Part shown: in pieces, positions 11,426-25,692 of the stretch
How positions within the stretch are numbered: position 1 is the stretch's first letter
Layout: each line of letters starts with the position of its first letter
NCBI RefSeq assembly: GCF_032884065.1
Contig: NW_027063627.1
Location: 1,187,980 to 1,251,979, forward strand
DNA: 64,000 nt
Reading direction: 5' to 3'
Origin: Artemia franciscana
Lineage: Eukaryota; Arthropoda; Branchiopoda; Anostraca; Artemiidae
The notes under the pieces: model-generated
Told to the model about the DNA's origin: nothing
What the model saw: only the letters and a program-made list of their open reading frames with translations
Databases searched by the model: none
Position numbers and translations under genes: made by a program

Positions 11426-13365
11426 CGTAGACCGTAATATATTCCAACGATATTGATGGTAGCGACTCCTGAGACTCCATGAGTGAATTACCAGGACTCG
11501 AGGACTCAAAAATCGTCGGTTTCTAGGGCTTGGCATCCCTATTCTGGAGTCCCTGAGTCCTGAAGACCAACTTCTGAAATCTTGAATATGTCATGAGCCA
11601 TTTTTCTAACACGTGTTATAACCATTATTTCTCCTAGCCACTTCATATAGAAAGGATGGTCGTAAAAAACTGGAAGGGGCTCAGTTAATAGGAAATTAAA
11701 AGTCATGGTGTCCTTTTGAAGCACCGAAGTGATTCACTGGTGCGAAGTCCCGCTCATTGTAACCGAAAGGTTAACAAAGCGTTTATTTATTTATTTTTTT
11801 TTTAATTGGGCATTTGAAGCTGATCCAGAAATGACAACAATTATTTCGGTTAACCTTAGTAAAATAGTAAAAGTTTATTTCGAAAACGAAGTAAAGGGAA
11901 TTTCAAAAGAACCTTAAATTCCTAGAAGACCTCGTCGAATCAAAATGAAAGTAGCACTTCGAAGGAACAAGTCCAAGAGCCAGAAATTATACCAGTGGTC
12001 TATTGTGCACAATAAATTTTTAGTATAAAATGTGGGTACGTTATACCATATTAAACAGGAATCTTAAAAGAAATTCTATTGTGTAAGATGGGAAGCACTT
12101 ATTAGGCCCTGGACTCCTTGACCCTAGGCTCCCAAACTTAACACGAGTCGAAATGAAAAGGAAGAAATAAAGCAAAATTGAAATGAATATAAACATGAAT
12201 AAATAAGATCAAGGTCACCACCCCGTCACTCCCCGTATAGGCTAGACTGTTATTTGCACTTTACTGAAAACAAAATATAGTTTAAACAGTCTTGCTTTTT
12301 TCATTTTAACATTGAAAAATTAAAAAATGTTCAAACTTCTGGGAATTTTTTATATATCACTATATTCAGAATTTTACTACATAAATTGTATCATTATATT
12401 TTAAGTAATCAATCTAATTTCATAGAACTAAAAGGCACTGATTTTCCATTACTGTTTTGTTCCTCTTGCCATAGTTCCTTTCAAATGTATAAAAAATATC
12501 TGTAAGCCTCTATTTCAGGAGACTTTAGTGCAACAGATGGGACTTTTTAGGTCGTCCTGAAATAGTTTTATTATTGTTTTTTTTATTATTATTATTGTTA
12601 TTACTATTATTATTATTCTTTCCATCATTATTATCAGCAGTGGAGAAATTAAAAAATAAATGAATTTGGCTGTATCAACATGTGACGCCTGATAATACTC
12701 CCAAAATTTATCTCGTCTCTGATCGGATTGAAACTTACACGGTAAGTAGACAGAGACAGAGATACTCAAAAAAAGTCATAAAAAAAATAACAAAATTTGG
12801 TAATATCCCAAAAATTGATGGTAATTGTGAAGTTTGAGTGCCCGAAAAATATTGTTTCTCAGATTGGCTTAGATTTACCGGGCTTTTAGACTAGGCTGAG
12901 GAGAGTCAATAAAGATAAATAATTTTGAAAAAAAATTGGAGGTATTGGTTCGTGCAGCAAAATATCCATTTATTTTAATCGATCTAATTGAAGTTTAATG
13001 CTGCATTTGAACAGAGACAAGGGCCTCAACAAGAAAAAGAAGTAAAAAATAGAAGCAAGTCTGGTCGTGTTGGCTCGTAATGATTTTTACTAATTATTAT
13101 TGTTTTTTTGTTTTGTTTTTTTTTAAGCCAACAAACAGATCTCAGTTTATGAAAGACCTAGATATGAAGTTATTTAAACACAATACCAGTAAAAACAGTA
13201 CAGAATGCGGATATACTATGTCCATTTAAGCCCCAATCATTTTAAACTGTATTATTAAAATCGCCCTCCCCATCTCGCCCAAAAATATATTTGTAAGTAA
13301 GCCGATAATTGATTTGGTATAAAACGATCTAAGACTAGGCTGTAAAATTTCAGTAATTCAGGAGT
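11426..13365. other. Non-coding stretch
   Basis: AT-rich without recognised genes. A poor TTA-rich simple stretch lies at 12560-12640. Confidence 0.6.
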
Positions 13366-13369
13366 GAGC

Positions 13370-14090
13370 ATACAAGCTCATTCTTGTCTTAGTACAAGAA
13401 TGAGCTGCAAAAGGCCTAACCTACAAATTAACTCGGAATTAAAAATGAGCTAATTCCACACTCGGTGCAAAACGGGCTGAGTTCTGCCTCAGTGTAAAAA
13501 CAATCGAAGGCCAAGCTCCAGAATTTTGGTGACATAGTGAGAAAACAAGTTAAGTTTTGACTTAACGCACAAACAAACTAAGTCAATGGTATGGACTGAC
13601 ACGGTGCAAAAGGAGCTAAATCCTAATTTAGTGCAGAAATCGGAAAAGTCCAAGCTTGATGTGAAAACGAGATTGGTTTCGATTTAGCGAATAGTCTGCT
13701 AAGTTCTGATTTTGTGCAAAGATAAGCTAAGTCACGATTCGATGAAAAAGCAAGCAACGTCTTGACTTAGTCCAAGAGCGAGGTGAGTCACACCCGTGGA
13801 AGTGACCCATTGCAATAACAAGCAAATTTCTGCCTTGCCGATTATTTGCAAACATCATCCAATCCTGAATCTGTCCAAAAGAGCAAAATCCACAATATCA
13901 GCAAAGTCAGCTAAGTTTTGCCTCGATGTAAATACAGTCTAAATTCAAGCTATAAAATACTGGTGAAACAATGAGAAAATGAATGAACTCCTGACTTATT
14001 GCGAGAAAAAGCCAAATAAAAGTCTTGGAAAGACTCGGTGCGGAAATAAACTAAGCCCTGACTCGGTGTAAGACAGCTTAATGGCAAACT
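13370..14090. repeat. Degenerate tandem array with a unit of about 29 bp
   Basis: A motif close to GAGCTAAGTYCTGACTCGGTG followed by CAAAA recurs many times with irregular spacing of roughly 28-35 bp. Clear instances are near 13450, 13480, 13560, 13595, 13630, 13710, 13740, 13765 and 14040. Units share only the core, so the array is old. It has no coding capacity. Confidence 0.7.
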
Positions 14091-14526
14091 GTACATCGTG
14101 TACCCCTTATACCAAAATTCTTTGCAGAGAAGCAGGCAGGTATTACCTTGTTTAAATCAAGAAAGCTGCAATTAATGTACCTCTGCGTTGTTTGATGTAC
14201 AAAGTAAACCCTTGGCCCCTCTAAAACTCTCCCCGCACCTTTATAGCCAACTTTTTAGCAAAAAGTTAAGAACGCTGCACTTGCTTGAGCCAGAGTTCAT
14301 GCAGCTATATATAACAGAATGATATTTTATTACCCGCTACTATACTTTCATTCAATATTAGTTACTAATTAAAAGACAGTATTGTCTAAGAGATTATTCG
14401 AGGATTTCCACATGCATGGTTAGAGAATTAAATTGAACCTTTAGCCACTGTAACAATCACCTAGCGCCATCTTGCTGCCAATTTATTAGACGAAAGATTA
14501 GCTTGTGATATCGTGTTTGCTTGAAC

Positions 14527-14820
14527 CATAGGTAAGATACCTATACAGTGATGAAAACTCTTATCTTGCCCACGAGAAGCTTTTGATACAGAGCTCTGAA
14601 CTTGGTGCCTCCTCCAAGCCCGCGCTCAGACGCGTAGTTCGTACTACAACACCATAGGCGGGAACACGATTATGTTTTGTCGCATACGTGGTATTGGTGT
14701 TTGGTATTGGTATTTAAACTGGGCTGTCAGTTTCCTGTCTCTAGCCGCCAGCATCGCTACCGCGCACTGTGTCCCAAAAATAAATCGAGTTTTCATAACT
14801 GTATTGGTATCTAAGCTGTG
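14527..14820. mobile_element. MITE (hAT-like), older copy
   Basis: This is the same family as 43691-43998: both contain GAACTTGGTGCCTCCTCCAA, CACCATAGGCGGGAAC and GCTACCGCGCACTGTGTCCC. The right end reads GAGTTTTCATAACTGTATTG and closes with AAGCTGTG; the left end is its diverged inverse. Flanking octamers GCTTGAAC (14519-14526) and GATTGAAC (14821-14828) differ by one base and look like an aged 8-bp target duplication. Confidence 0.85.
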
Positions 14821-15367
14821 GATTGAACCGCAGTCACATAAGAATTTCTTATCTCCATAATTGGAGGCACGAAACGGGTAATTGGAATATAGGCTCATTG
14901 ATCGACATGCATGATGGCTGTGAATCTGAGAGTCAGCATGGAATAGCATCGGCAGCGACAGTTTTCGCCCAGCTGAACAAAGCCCTGCTGCATGAGCTGC
15001 ATTTTCATCTCTGCATCAAAATCCAAATTTATAAAGCAATTGTCAAATGAGTAATGATATATTGAAGCGAGATATAGGCTATGAAAATCGTTAACGCTGA
15101 AGCACCAAAAGTCTTTGACCATGGGTGTCTACTGAAAATATTTAGTCTCCACCTTGCTGATAAGGATGCGAATAAAAAGAAAAGGAAACGGTGCTTTCAG
15201 AAATAAGATGCAGCTGACATTTTAAAGACACATCGGGTTACATGATATGGGCATACTTTTCGTCAACCTGAAGAATACCTGATGATGAAATCACTAGCTT
15301 GTGCACACTTCAGATCAATGATACATGAGAATGATTTTCAAAAGAGTACGCATGTCCAGCTCCACGT

Positions 15368-15565
15368 ACATAGTACGGAAAGTTATCCTACTTTCAGTAC
15401 AAAAGTGTCTATATCCAGACAATAAGAAACAGAACGGCAAATATCTACGGTCAAGCAGATTTTCCTCAAAAACTACTTTGGCTGCAATAATCTAAACTGA
15501 ACAAACCAAGAACTTCACCCACGAAAGATACTTTAGGCTCCTGTCCCTGAACCAATCTATAAAGG
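15368..15565. mobile_element. Second copy of the 201-bp short mobile element
   Basis: Matches 11046-11240 with scattered changes, including one mismatch in the terminal hairpin (CTTTCAGTAC instead of CTTTCCGTAC). It ends CTATAAAG shortly before the N run. No clear target duplication can be read because the right side runs into the gap. Confidence 0.85.
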
Positions 15566-15577
15566 CATAATATACCT

Positions 15578-15747
15578 NNNNNNNNNNNNNNNNNNNNNNN
15601 NNNNNNNNNNNNNNNNNNNNNNNNNNNNNNNNNNNNNNNNNNNNNNNNNNNNNNNNNNNNNNNNNNNNNNNNNNNNNNNNNNNNNNNNNNNNNNNNNNNN
15701 NNNNNNNNNNNNNNNNNNNNNNNNNNNNNNNNNNNNNNNNNNNNNNN
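15578..15747. other. Assembly gap (170 N)
   Basis: Unsequenced bases. Any frame drawn across it is meaningless. Confidence 1.
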
Positions 15748-18700
15748 TTTTTTTCAATTTCAATTATTTTGAAATGATTTTGCCTTTGTTCTCATTTTGG
15801 ATCTTTTTCGTTATATCCATTCGACTATTGAATTGTGGGTTAAGTTGCTTCAATTTACGAGCATTAAGTTCAAACAAAAGAGAGATAAATACCAAAGTAC
15901 ATGCGAAATATATAATTTAGGCTACATATTTACAAATTAGGGGGGAAGCAAAGTGAAGTAGAGTGATTTTAAGAATGATACAAGAAATTCTGAAATTCAA
16001 AGATTCCTGCTTTAAGCTATCATTCCTAAAAGCGGTTCATTCTCACTTTAATCCTCACCCTAACGTAAATATGTATCTATAGCCCAAATTAAATATTTTG
16101 AATTAATTTTCTCTTGCGTCACTCTTTTGTTTCAACTTAATACACGTAAACGACAAGAAATATATTTGAAATAGTGGCGTAGGTATAAGATCCTTGTTTT
16201 TAGTTTTTTCATACCGCCCAATCAATTTTAGACATTTTGGCCGCACAAACTAAAAAAGTTTCAATGAACGAGATTGGACGACTCCTTAAGGTGTTACATC
16301 ACCTTAAAGTATCAACTTGTTCAACCACTAATTGAATTTTCAGCTAAACAAGAATTATTCTATCGTCATTAGTTGTAAAATTTTATGTCAGCGTAAAAGG
16401 AGCAATATTTTTTGGAGGAGGGTTGTACCAAAAGGCAACAAGAAAAAACGAAGTCTAAGCTACTTTCTGAAAATACTAACTACTCATTAAAAACTTAAAG
16501 AAAAAGATTACAAATAAAAGGTTTGCACAAAGCACATACAATCCCTAATAGTGCTTTTCTACACACCAAATCGACACTTCAGCAATATAAGGATAATATT
16601 GTTACCCAAGAAAATAAAGAAAGTAAAATTTTATGAGTCACATACGTCGCGTCAGCTTTAAAATAGTCTGTTGAAACGAAGTAAGGTTCATAAAAGGAAG
16701 TCATATTATTTACACTAACGATTTTTCAAATAAATTAAAAATGTTAATCAATTAAAAACATCGCATAAAACAGTCACTGAATGAAACATAGGCTCAAAAG
16801 AAAAAAAGAAAAAGGAAACAGACGAAAACTTGCTTTTGTTTACCTTAGTTCCGCATAATAGGTATTCTCAGGTGAAAATTAAGTACTTGTCAAACTAACC
16901 CTGCTGAGAAGAAAATAAAAGCTAAATAAACCCGACGACGATGTTATACCATAGAGTAGTTAGTGTCCATGCTGAGCCTCTTTTGGATCTTAAGTCGAGA
17001 CAGAGTTTTCTAATTTAGGTACCTAGGAAGTCTAAAGGCGGCAACTAGTATATAAAATGCCAAATGCTAATCTCGTGCTCAGTAAAATCAATAAAGTAAT
17101 ATAGAGAGCATGATAGTACGTGCAAGCGACTGGCTATTAGTTCTTGCTCCTTGCAGGGTAAAACCACTACGCTAGAAACCAAGGTAAAATCTCATTAAAC
17201 GCGTACGCCCCCTCCTCTTGAAGAAAAAAAAAGTCTAGAGTCAAAAAAAATAAAGCTATCATGGCAGATCACAAGGAATGAAGCTATTTTTGAAAAAAAA
17301 AAAAAAAAAAACAGCCATGGTTGCTCTAGTTTGCATTCATTGAAATACTAATGTGCCATCTATTTTATTCATCGGTTTTCGGGCGGTACTGAAACTGGCA
17401 AGCTGCCATCCCAGCTTTAGATAACTTCGAGTTCCAAAACTAGCAAGCTGCAACCCCGAGTTTAGATCCAAAACAGCTCTAACCCGTAAGCCAAAAAAAC
17501 AACTTCATTGAGAGCCCACCTTAAAACCAGATAGCAGAAAAAAAAATCTAAGAGATAGATCTGTCAAGATCGATAGGGTCATTCTTTTTGTCTTTACTTT
17601 TCCACTAAGAAACAAACATCACGTCGTATAACTAAATATAATTTCTTAGCTGAAGTTTGGACGAATAATCTAGGCCATTATGAAAAAGGAATCAGAATTT
17701 AAGTTATCATGAACTCAAATCAAAACTAGTCGTAGTCGTAAAACGACTACGAAATAATACATTGACAGTAATTGAAGCAAAGGCAGATATCTACAGAGAG
17801 AAAAGTAACACAGAAAAGAACAACAAAAGGAAACCAAGAAAAAGCCGAATATATCTGAAATATTCAGTTGATTAGCTTCAGAAAAAAAGTTTAAAATAAC
17901 TTAAAGAGTAAAAACAATTTATGAAAAAATAATTTCATTATCAAACAGCAGGCTGTACAAACCGAAAAAAATCGAATACCAACACATTAAAATTTCAGAA
18001 AGAAAAATATCCGGAGAGAGGGTTGTTCTGTTTTCTCTGAATAAGAACATTATCACCAATCACCTTATTCAGCTTTCCAGAAAGCATCATCTTCCTTTCA
18101 TAGCCTACAGCATTCAAAATGAGAGACTTTCTAATCAATGCTGAGAATGTCAAAGAGAGGCTCCAAAAAGATAGTTTGTTAAATCTTCCAGGTCTTTGAA
18201 AGCCTTTCAATGCTTCCAACCCAGCATAAAAAAATCGGTCATGTCCAACTTTAAGAGACAGAGTCTTTAAACCATTATTCACTACATCCAACATTCAGAT
18301 TTGTCAATAACAGCTTTCAGCACTACGGAGTAAATAAGTATTCTTTTCAGAAAGAAAAATTGATGGAACTAAATATTTGTGCTACCACTAAGGTAGAAAG
18401 GGAATATGCTTGTTCGAGAAAAGAGTTCTTATGAGAAGAATCGTTGCTCCAGCAAGAACAGCAGCAAGGGAGCAAGTCGAGGGATGAATTAGCTTGATTT
18501 TCTTTAATTATCTATTGGTTATTTTTGTGCGGATAACCTAATTTAAATTAATAGACCGTCTCTTCCATAAAGTTTTTCTAAACATATATATTAAAATTGC
18601 AATAAAGATAGCAACAAATCATTTCCATTGCCCTTTACAAATGCCTGTTTTAAAAAATTCGAACATGACAAGATCCATAGAAGGATTGTCTGGTTACAAA

Positions 18701-20308
18701 AATTCGTCTAATTTAGCAAGGACGATAAACTATCGGAAAGTAGTGTTACAAAAAAGAAAGAAAATGCTGTCAAGTTTGTACTCCCATTTAGCGCATTGTT
18801 AAATCTTCTTACCTGTATATATATTTGTCTTAAAGTGAGATTGTTCTGTGTGAAAGAATAAACACCTATTTTGAAATTGCATTTACATACATTGTTTTTA
18901 TATTGCAAAAAAAAGTATTCCTAATCATTAGACTTCTATCAAAACTTAAGAATTTTAATTCAAGATGAATTTTAGAAGAATTAGATCATCAAAATATTTT
19001 GATAATCTTAGTAACAAAGATGAAAATTTCAGAGAGCAGTGTCTCTTAAAAAGAAAAAAATCAAGTTCATTTACTTTCAACATATCACTAATTATCTGTA
19101 CTGAGATACTTGGTTACCAACAAAATTTTCTTTAAATGAATAGCAGCATATTCAAAATTTATTTAAACAGTTTGCTTAAAAATTTGTTTTGGTAGTCCGT
19201 ATTGAAAATGCTAATCAAAACAAAAGCCAATAAAGCTCTGTAATTCTCATTGGATGAAAATAGAATAGAAATAAAAAGCTATAATAACTATCCATTAGAA
19301 CCCTTCAAATTAACAATAGCAAATTAATTCACAAAACGATAAAAAATCAATTTGGTTGGATTTTTTCTTTTTTTGGATACATTCTTAAATGAAGTTTTCA
19401 TATCCTGCGTTAGCTTTAGTTTTTCGCAGTCAAACATGATTTTTAAATATGCCTGTAACTACGATTTACGAACTTTATCATTTGTCAGCAATTATAAAAT
19501 GCACCCAAACCGATGTTTATTGATTTTTATCGGTGCCTTTAGAGTCAAAACAAGCTGCAGAATTAAACATCTAATGACAAGAGGATAATTGTTATCAAAA
19601 TCAAAATCTTTCATAGAAAGTGTACACATTCAAGAATATTATAACACATGAAATATAAAACCATAAGAACTAAATGTTCACTTTGGCATTAACAAAGAGA
19701 CTAGTGAGAACTGATCAGCGCCGGCTCTTCTAAGAATATTCAGGATTAGAGATTGTTTATTATTGTTTAAAGCGCGAGAAAAGACCTTTCGTGAAGGATT
19801 CCCAATCAGGCTCAATGAAATCTTTACGGGCTTGCATTAGATTGAAATTATTTGAGCTAACTTGAATATGACACAAATTCCCATTAGAAACATTGAGAAT
19901 TTTCGCTAAAACGTCAAAATGGAAATCGCCAGAGTGGTATCCAGGAATTTTTTGGGGGAGAGGGGGTCTTACAAAACAGCGATACGGTTCATAATGGTCC
20001 GATACGAATCATTTCCAGTCGAAGTACAAAATGGAAGGTCAGACCAGCAGACGAAATAAGATTTTTTTTTTTTTTATGACGAAATGATTCAATTTTTGCT
20101 AGTAGCCTATCACTGGAATATTGATATGATTTAAAGTTATTCTTGATCTTGCCATGACGTGGTTTATCCCAGCACTCCTTAAAAGTTGTGAGCAAAAATT
20201 ATATGTAGGCCTACTAATAAATAGTAGAAAAGAAATTAAAAAAAAATATCGAGAAAAAAAAAATCTACAAAAAATATCTAATGTCGCTCTTTATAGAAAA
20301 TTAAATAA
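15748..20308. other. Long non-coding stretch
   Basis: AT-rich DNA with no recognised exon or element. Small features: a pair of diverged 30-bp direct repeats near 17394 and 17441 (AAGCTGC core), and a hairpin at 17731-17751 (CGTAGTCGT, three bases, ACGACTACG). A 99-codon minus frame at 17995-18294 has no recognised domain and no convincing splice sites. Confidence 0.55.
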
Positions 20309-20613
20309 AATACTTTTTTTTTTCAAACGGAAGCAAAGATCAGCATTAAAGCTTGTGACGAACAGAAATTATTCCTTATATGAGGGGAACTGCCTTCTCT
20401 TCAACCCCCTACTCTTTATGCCGCAGTTTAGTGGCGCTTAAATGTTTTTTTTTTATTCTGAATCAATAGCCCTTGTGTTTGAGCAGAAATTCCTAAAGAA
20501 GAAGGAGAAAATTTAGCATAAAGAGAGATTTGAGGAGAGGGAAACCCCCCTCATCCACGGAACGACTTCTATTCGTTTTAAGTTTTGATTTCACTCTTTC
20601 CTTTCATTGAAAA
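20309..20613. mobile_element. Foldback-family palindromic centre, copy 3
   Basis: Diverged inverted arms: left with GCATTAAAGCTTGTGACG and GAACAGAAATTATTCC, right with TTCTATTCGTTTTAAGTTTT and CTTTCCTTTCATTGAAAAAA. More decayed than the copy at 28304-28588. Confidence 0.65.
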
Positions 20614-21489
<876 letters not shown>

Positions 21490-22944
21490 GGAAAATTGCC
21501 AATGAAAACAAAGCTCGTGGTAGGTTCTGCCCCCCCCCGTCCCCTAGAAACTTCCTGGCGTCACTCACGATGTCAATTCCCCCTGTTTCTCCACCTTTGT
21601 GCCGGTCGACATGTGAATGTAATCTCTTATATTACGTAGGAAAATGTTTTCTGCAATAAAAGGGGGGCTATAGCCCCCTCCCCAAACACCAAATTACAGA
21701 TGTACTCCGGAAATCAAGGGGCATTAAAGATTAACTTTCACCCCTTGTCCTAAAAGTTACATGTGCCTATGCCTGCCATTTGAGAGCATCTCAATATTCC
21801 AAATAGCTAAACCCATTGCAAAAACTGGCATGCCTATGGAAAGCCATGCTTTCAGTTTATTTAAAATGTCGATAACCGTTGGAAAATATTGAGAACTGGC
21901 ACAGAAAAGCAAAAAAAAAATTCGTGAGACTTGTGGTTTGAATCTGAGACTCGCGATCCGGTTCCTGACACTTGTGGTTCCGGTGCAATTTTTTTGTGAT
22001 TTGTTGTTCAGAACAGCTAGACTAGTGTGTTCCATTTTTAAATCCAACGATAGACTAAGCGACATTTGCCACCCCGAGAGAGTACCGTTCGAAGGGAGAT
22101 GCGATTTTTGCGCGCAGCATAAAACGTGCTGTAAGTTTTGGTGTCTGGTACTTTGTTTCAGGAAAGTAAATTTTAGAGCTTTGCTTGGTACAAATCAAAA
22201 TTTTAACATCTCCAAATAGACTCCATAGTGTAAAGAAGTATGGAAAGTACATTGCTACTAAAGAAACGTAGCTTCAGTCTCAGAATACGTTTGCTGCTCC
22301 TCCAAATGAGCTTTAATCTATTATAAGCTCCATTTTCGAGAACACGGCAAATTTCTCAAGGTTGTAGCTATTGTTGGGTAGCTTTACACTGATAAATTTT
22401 ATTTATTTAGAACTACCATATGTACTGTTATCAAACCTTCTTTTTCAATTTTGGTTACGATTACCACAGTTTTCTTTTCACTTGTAGTTCGTTACAATGA
22501 ATAGTTAAGCGTTTTTTCTTAAAAGTTTTTTTAACAAAAAACTCTAAATTTCATTTAAACGTGGACGAAATTAAATTTCCTGGTAACACTCGCCTCCTCT
22601 CTCCTGAGTAATTCCCAAGCGGTGCTCATGATCCCTAATGATCCCATCCCACCTCTCTACCTTTAGTGTAGAGAGGTGATGATCTCCACTTTCCAGTTGC
22701 ACAATCTTTTTAGCCGCTTAAAGGCATTTCTACTTAAAGGAGATATGAGCTTGAAATCACCGCAATAGGGTTCACTGATAGGCTGAATTTAATAGAAATG
22801 TACTTTTGAGTGTGTTTTCCTCCTTATTTCCGAAAATTACACATATTTTCTCAAACTAGTAGCTTTTGATAAGCAACTTTAAGATTGATGAATTTTATGG
22901 AATTGAAAATGCCATAAAAACTAATTTTTTTAATGTATAAAACA
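21490..22944. other. Non-coding stretch
   Basis: No recognised gene. Short overlapping frames at 21757-22252 on both strands have no family I know. Part of 22340-22450 resembles weak foldback long-arm sequence. Confidence 0.45.
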
Positions 22945-23203
22945 GGTTTTTTTTAGCTGAAAATAAGATGTGACATCAAAACTTAAAACGAACGGAATGT
23001 ATTTCGTATATGAAAGAGGTTGTCCCCTCCTCACCGCCCCACTCTATACGCTGAAGTTTTTAACTACTTTAAAAAGTAGAGTTGTGACAAAGAGTCAAAC
23101 CTTAGCGTAATGAGCGGGGCGCTGAGGAGGGGAGAGCCCCTTTCATACACGGAATAATTTCTGTTCGTTTTAAGTTTTAATGTCACTCCTTCCTTTCATT
23201 AAA
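22945..23203. mobile_element. Foldback-family palindromic centre, copy 4
   Basis: Inverted arms with CATCAAAACTTAAAACGAAC on the left and GTTCGTTTTAAGTTTTAATG on the right, joined by a loop containing TTTAAAAAGTAGAGTTGTGA. It abuts the 290-bp-unit element at its right edge. Confidence 0.85.
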
Positions 23204-25692
23204 CAAGAGCTAAGAGCTCATATGGCACTTGTGACGAGGCAAGAAGAGCTAAGAGCCAAGAGATCATATGGTATGAGCTCTAGCAAAATTCTATAAATCA
23301 ATAGATTGATTTAAAAAGGAAAATAAGAGGCTTAATGCCGGTCAAGATTTAAAATAAGAGCTCTGAGTCACAAAGTCCTTCTAAATATCAAAATTCATTA
23401 AGATCCGATCACCCACTCGTAAGTTATAAATACCTAATTTTTTCTAATTTTTCCTCTCCCTTTTGCCCCCCAGATGGTCGAATCTGGGAAAACGACTTTA
23501 TCAAGTCAAATTGTGAAGCTCCCTGACACGCCTACCAATTTTCATCGTTTTAGAACGTCCAGAAGCACCAAACTCGCCAAATCACTGAACCCCTCCCCTC
23601 AACTCCCCCAAAGAGAGCGAATCCAGTATGGTTCAGTCAATCACGTATCAAGGACATTTGTTTATTCTATCCACCAAGCTTCATCCCGATTCCTACACTC
23701 CAAGTGTTTTTCCAAGATTTCCCCCTCCAACTCCCCCTAATGTCAAAAGATCTGGTCGGGATTTGAAATAAGAGCTCTGAGACATGAATTCCTTCTAAAC
23801 ATCAAATTTCATTACGATCCGATCACCTGTTCGTAAAATAAAAATACCCCAATTTTCACGTTTTCCAAGAATTCCGGTTTCCCCCTCCAACTCCCCCGAA
23901 TGTCACAGGATCTGATCGGTATTTAAAATTAGAGCTTTAAAGCACAAGATCCTTCTAAATATCAAATTTTATTAAGATCTGGTCACCCTTTCGTAAGTTA
24001 CAAATGCCTCAATTTTCAAAATTACCCCCCCCCCCCCAACTCCACCAAAGAGAGCAGATCCGGTCCAGTTATGTCAGTCACGTATCTTAGACAGGTTTTG
24101 ATTCTTCCCATCCAGTTTCATCCTGATCTCACCTCTTAAGCATTTTCTAAGATTTCTGGTTCCCCTCAACTGCTCCCCCCCTCCAATTACGCTGGACCCG
24201 GTTGAGATTTAAAATAAGAGATCTGAGTTACGAGATCCTTCTAAATATGAAGTTTCATGAAGATCCGATCACTCCTTCGTAAGTTAAAAATACGTCATTT
24301 TTTCTTATTTTTCAGAATTACCCCCCCCCCCCGCAATTGAGCGGATCCGTTCCAATTATGTACATCATGTATGCAAGACTTCTGCTTATTTTTCCAACCA
24401 AGTTTCATCCCAATCCCTCCAATCTAAGCGTTTTCCTTGATTTTAGGTTTCCCCACCCCAAACTTCCCCCAATGTCACCAGATCCGGTCAGGATTTAAAA
24501 TAAGAGCTCTGAGACACGATATCCTTCTAATATCAAATTTCATGGAGATCCAATCACCCGTTCGTGTTAAAAATACCTCCTTTTTTCTAATTTTTCAGAG
24601 TTAACCCCCCCCCCCCCCCAACTACCCCAAAGAGAGCGGATCCGTTCTGGTTATGTCAATCAAGTATCTAGGACTGGTTTTTTTTCCCACCAAGTTTCAT
24701 CCCGATCCCTCCACTCTAAGTGTTTTCCAAGTTTTAGGTATCCCCTCCCAACTCCCCCCCCCCCAATGTCACCAGATCCAGTCGGGTTTAAAATAAGAGC
24801 TCTGAGCCACGATATCCTTCTAAATATCAAATTTCATTGAGATCCGATCACCCGTTCGTTAGTTAAAAATACCTCATTGTTTTTAATTTTTCAGAAATAC
24901 CCACCCCAAATACCCCAAAGACAGCGGATCCGTTCCGTTTATGTCAATCATCTATCTAGGACTTGTGTTTATTTTTCCCACCATGTTTCATCCCGATCCC
25001 TCCACTCTACGTGTTTTCCATGTTTTAGGTTTCCCCCTCCCAACTCCCCGCCCCCATCACCAGATCCGGTCGGGATTTAAAATAAGAGCTCTAAAACACG
25101 ATATCCTTCTACACATCAAATTTCGTTGAGATCCGATCAGACGTTCGTAAGTTGAAAATACCTCATTTTTCTAATTTTTAAGAATTACTCCCCCCTCCAA
25201 CTACCCCAAAGAGAACGAATCAGTTCCGATTATGTCAATCATGTATCTGGGACTTGCGCTTATTTTTCCCATCAAGTTTTATACCGATCCCTCCACTCTA
25301 AGTGTTTTCCAAGATTTTAGGTTTCCCCCCTCCAACTCCCCCCAATGTCATCAGACCCGGTCGGGATTGAAAATAAGAGCTCTGAGACACAATATCATTC
25401 CAAACATCAAATTTCATTAAGATCCAATCACCCGCTCATAAGTTAAAAATACTTCATTTTTTCTATTTTTTCCGAATTAACCGCCCCCCCCCAGATGGTC
25501 AAATCGGGAAAACGACTATTTCTAATTAATTTAGGTCCGGTCCCTGATACGCTTGCCAAATTTCATCGTCCTAGCTTACCTGGAAGTGCCTAAAGTAGCA
25601 AAACCGGGACCGACAGACAGACAGACCGACAGACAGACCGACAGAATTGGCGATTGCTATATGTCACTTGGTCAATACCAAGTGCCATAAAA
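23204..25692. mobile_element. Element built of 290-bp units, copy 1
   Basis: An element of about 2.49 kb starts ACAAGAGCTAAGAGCTCATA and ends with a hairpin (CACTTGG, six bases, CCAAGTG) followed by CCATAAAA, just after a GACC/GACAGA-rich run at 25609-25645. Subterminal inverted words TATGGCACTTG occur near both ends. Its body is a tandem series: the anchor GATTTAAAATAAGAGCTCTG or variants recurs near 23346, 23760, 23912, 24200, 24489, 24782, 25072 and 25362, mostly 287-295 bp apart. A near relative lies at 37729-39908. Superfamily unknown; no transposase is visible. Confidence 0.85.

Noticed and set aside
15557-15763. A minus-strand open frame across the N run
   Set aside because: It consists almost entirely of unsequenced bases.
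17995-18294. A 99-codon minus-strand frame as a possible last exon
   Set aside because: No convincing acceptor or link to the exon candidates at 33-52 kb, and no known family.
23204-25692. CRISPR-like regular repeats
   Set aside because: Units are about 290 bp, tandem and diverged, with no short conserved repeat and unique spacer pattern and no cas genes; the context is eukaryotic.
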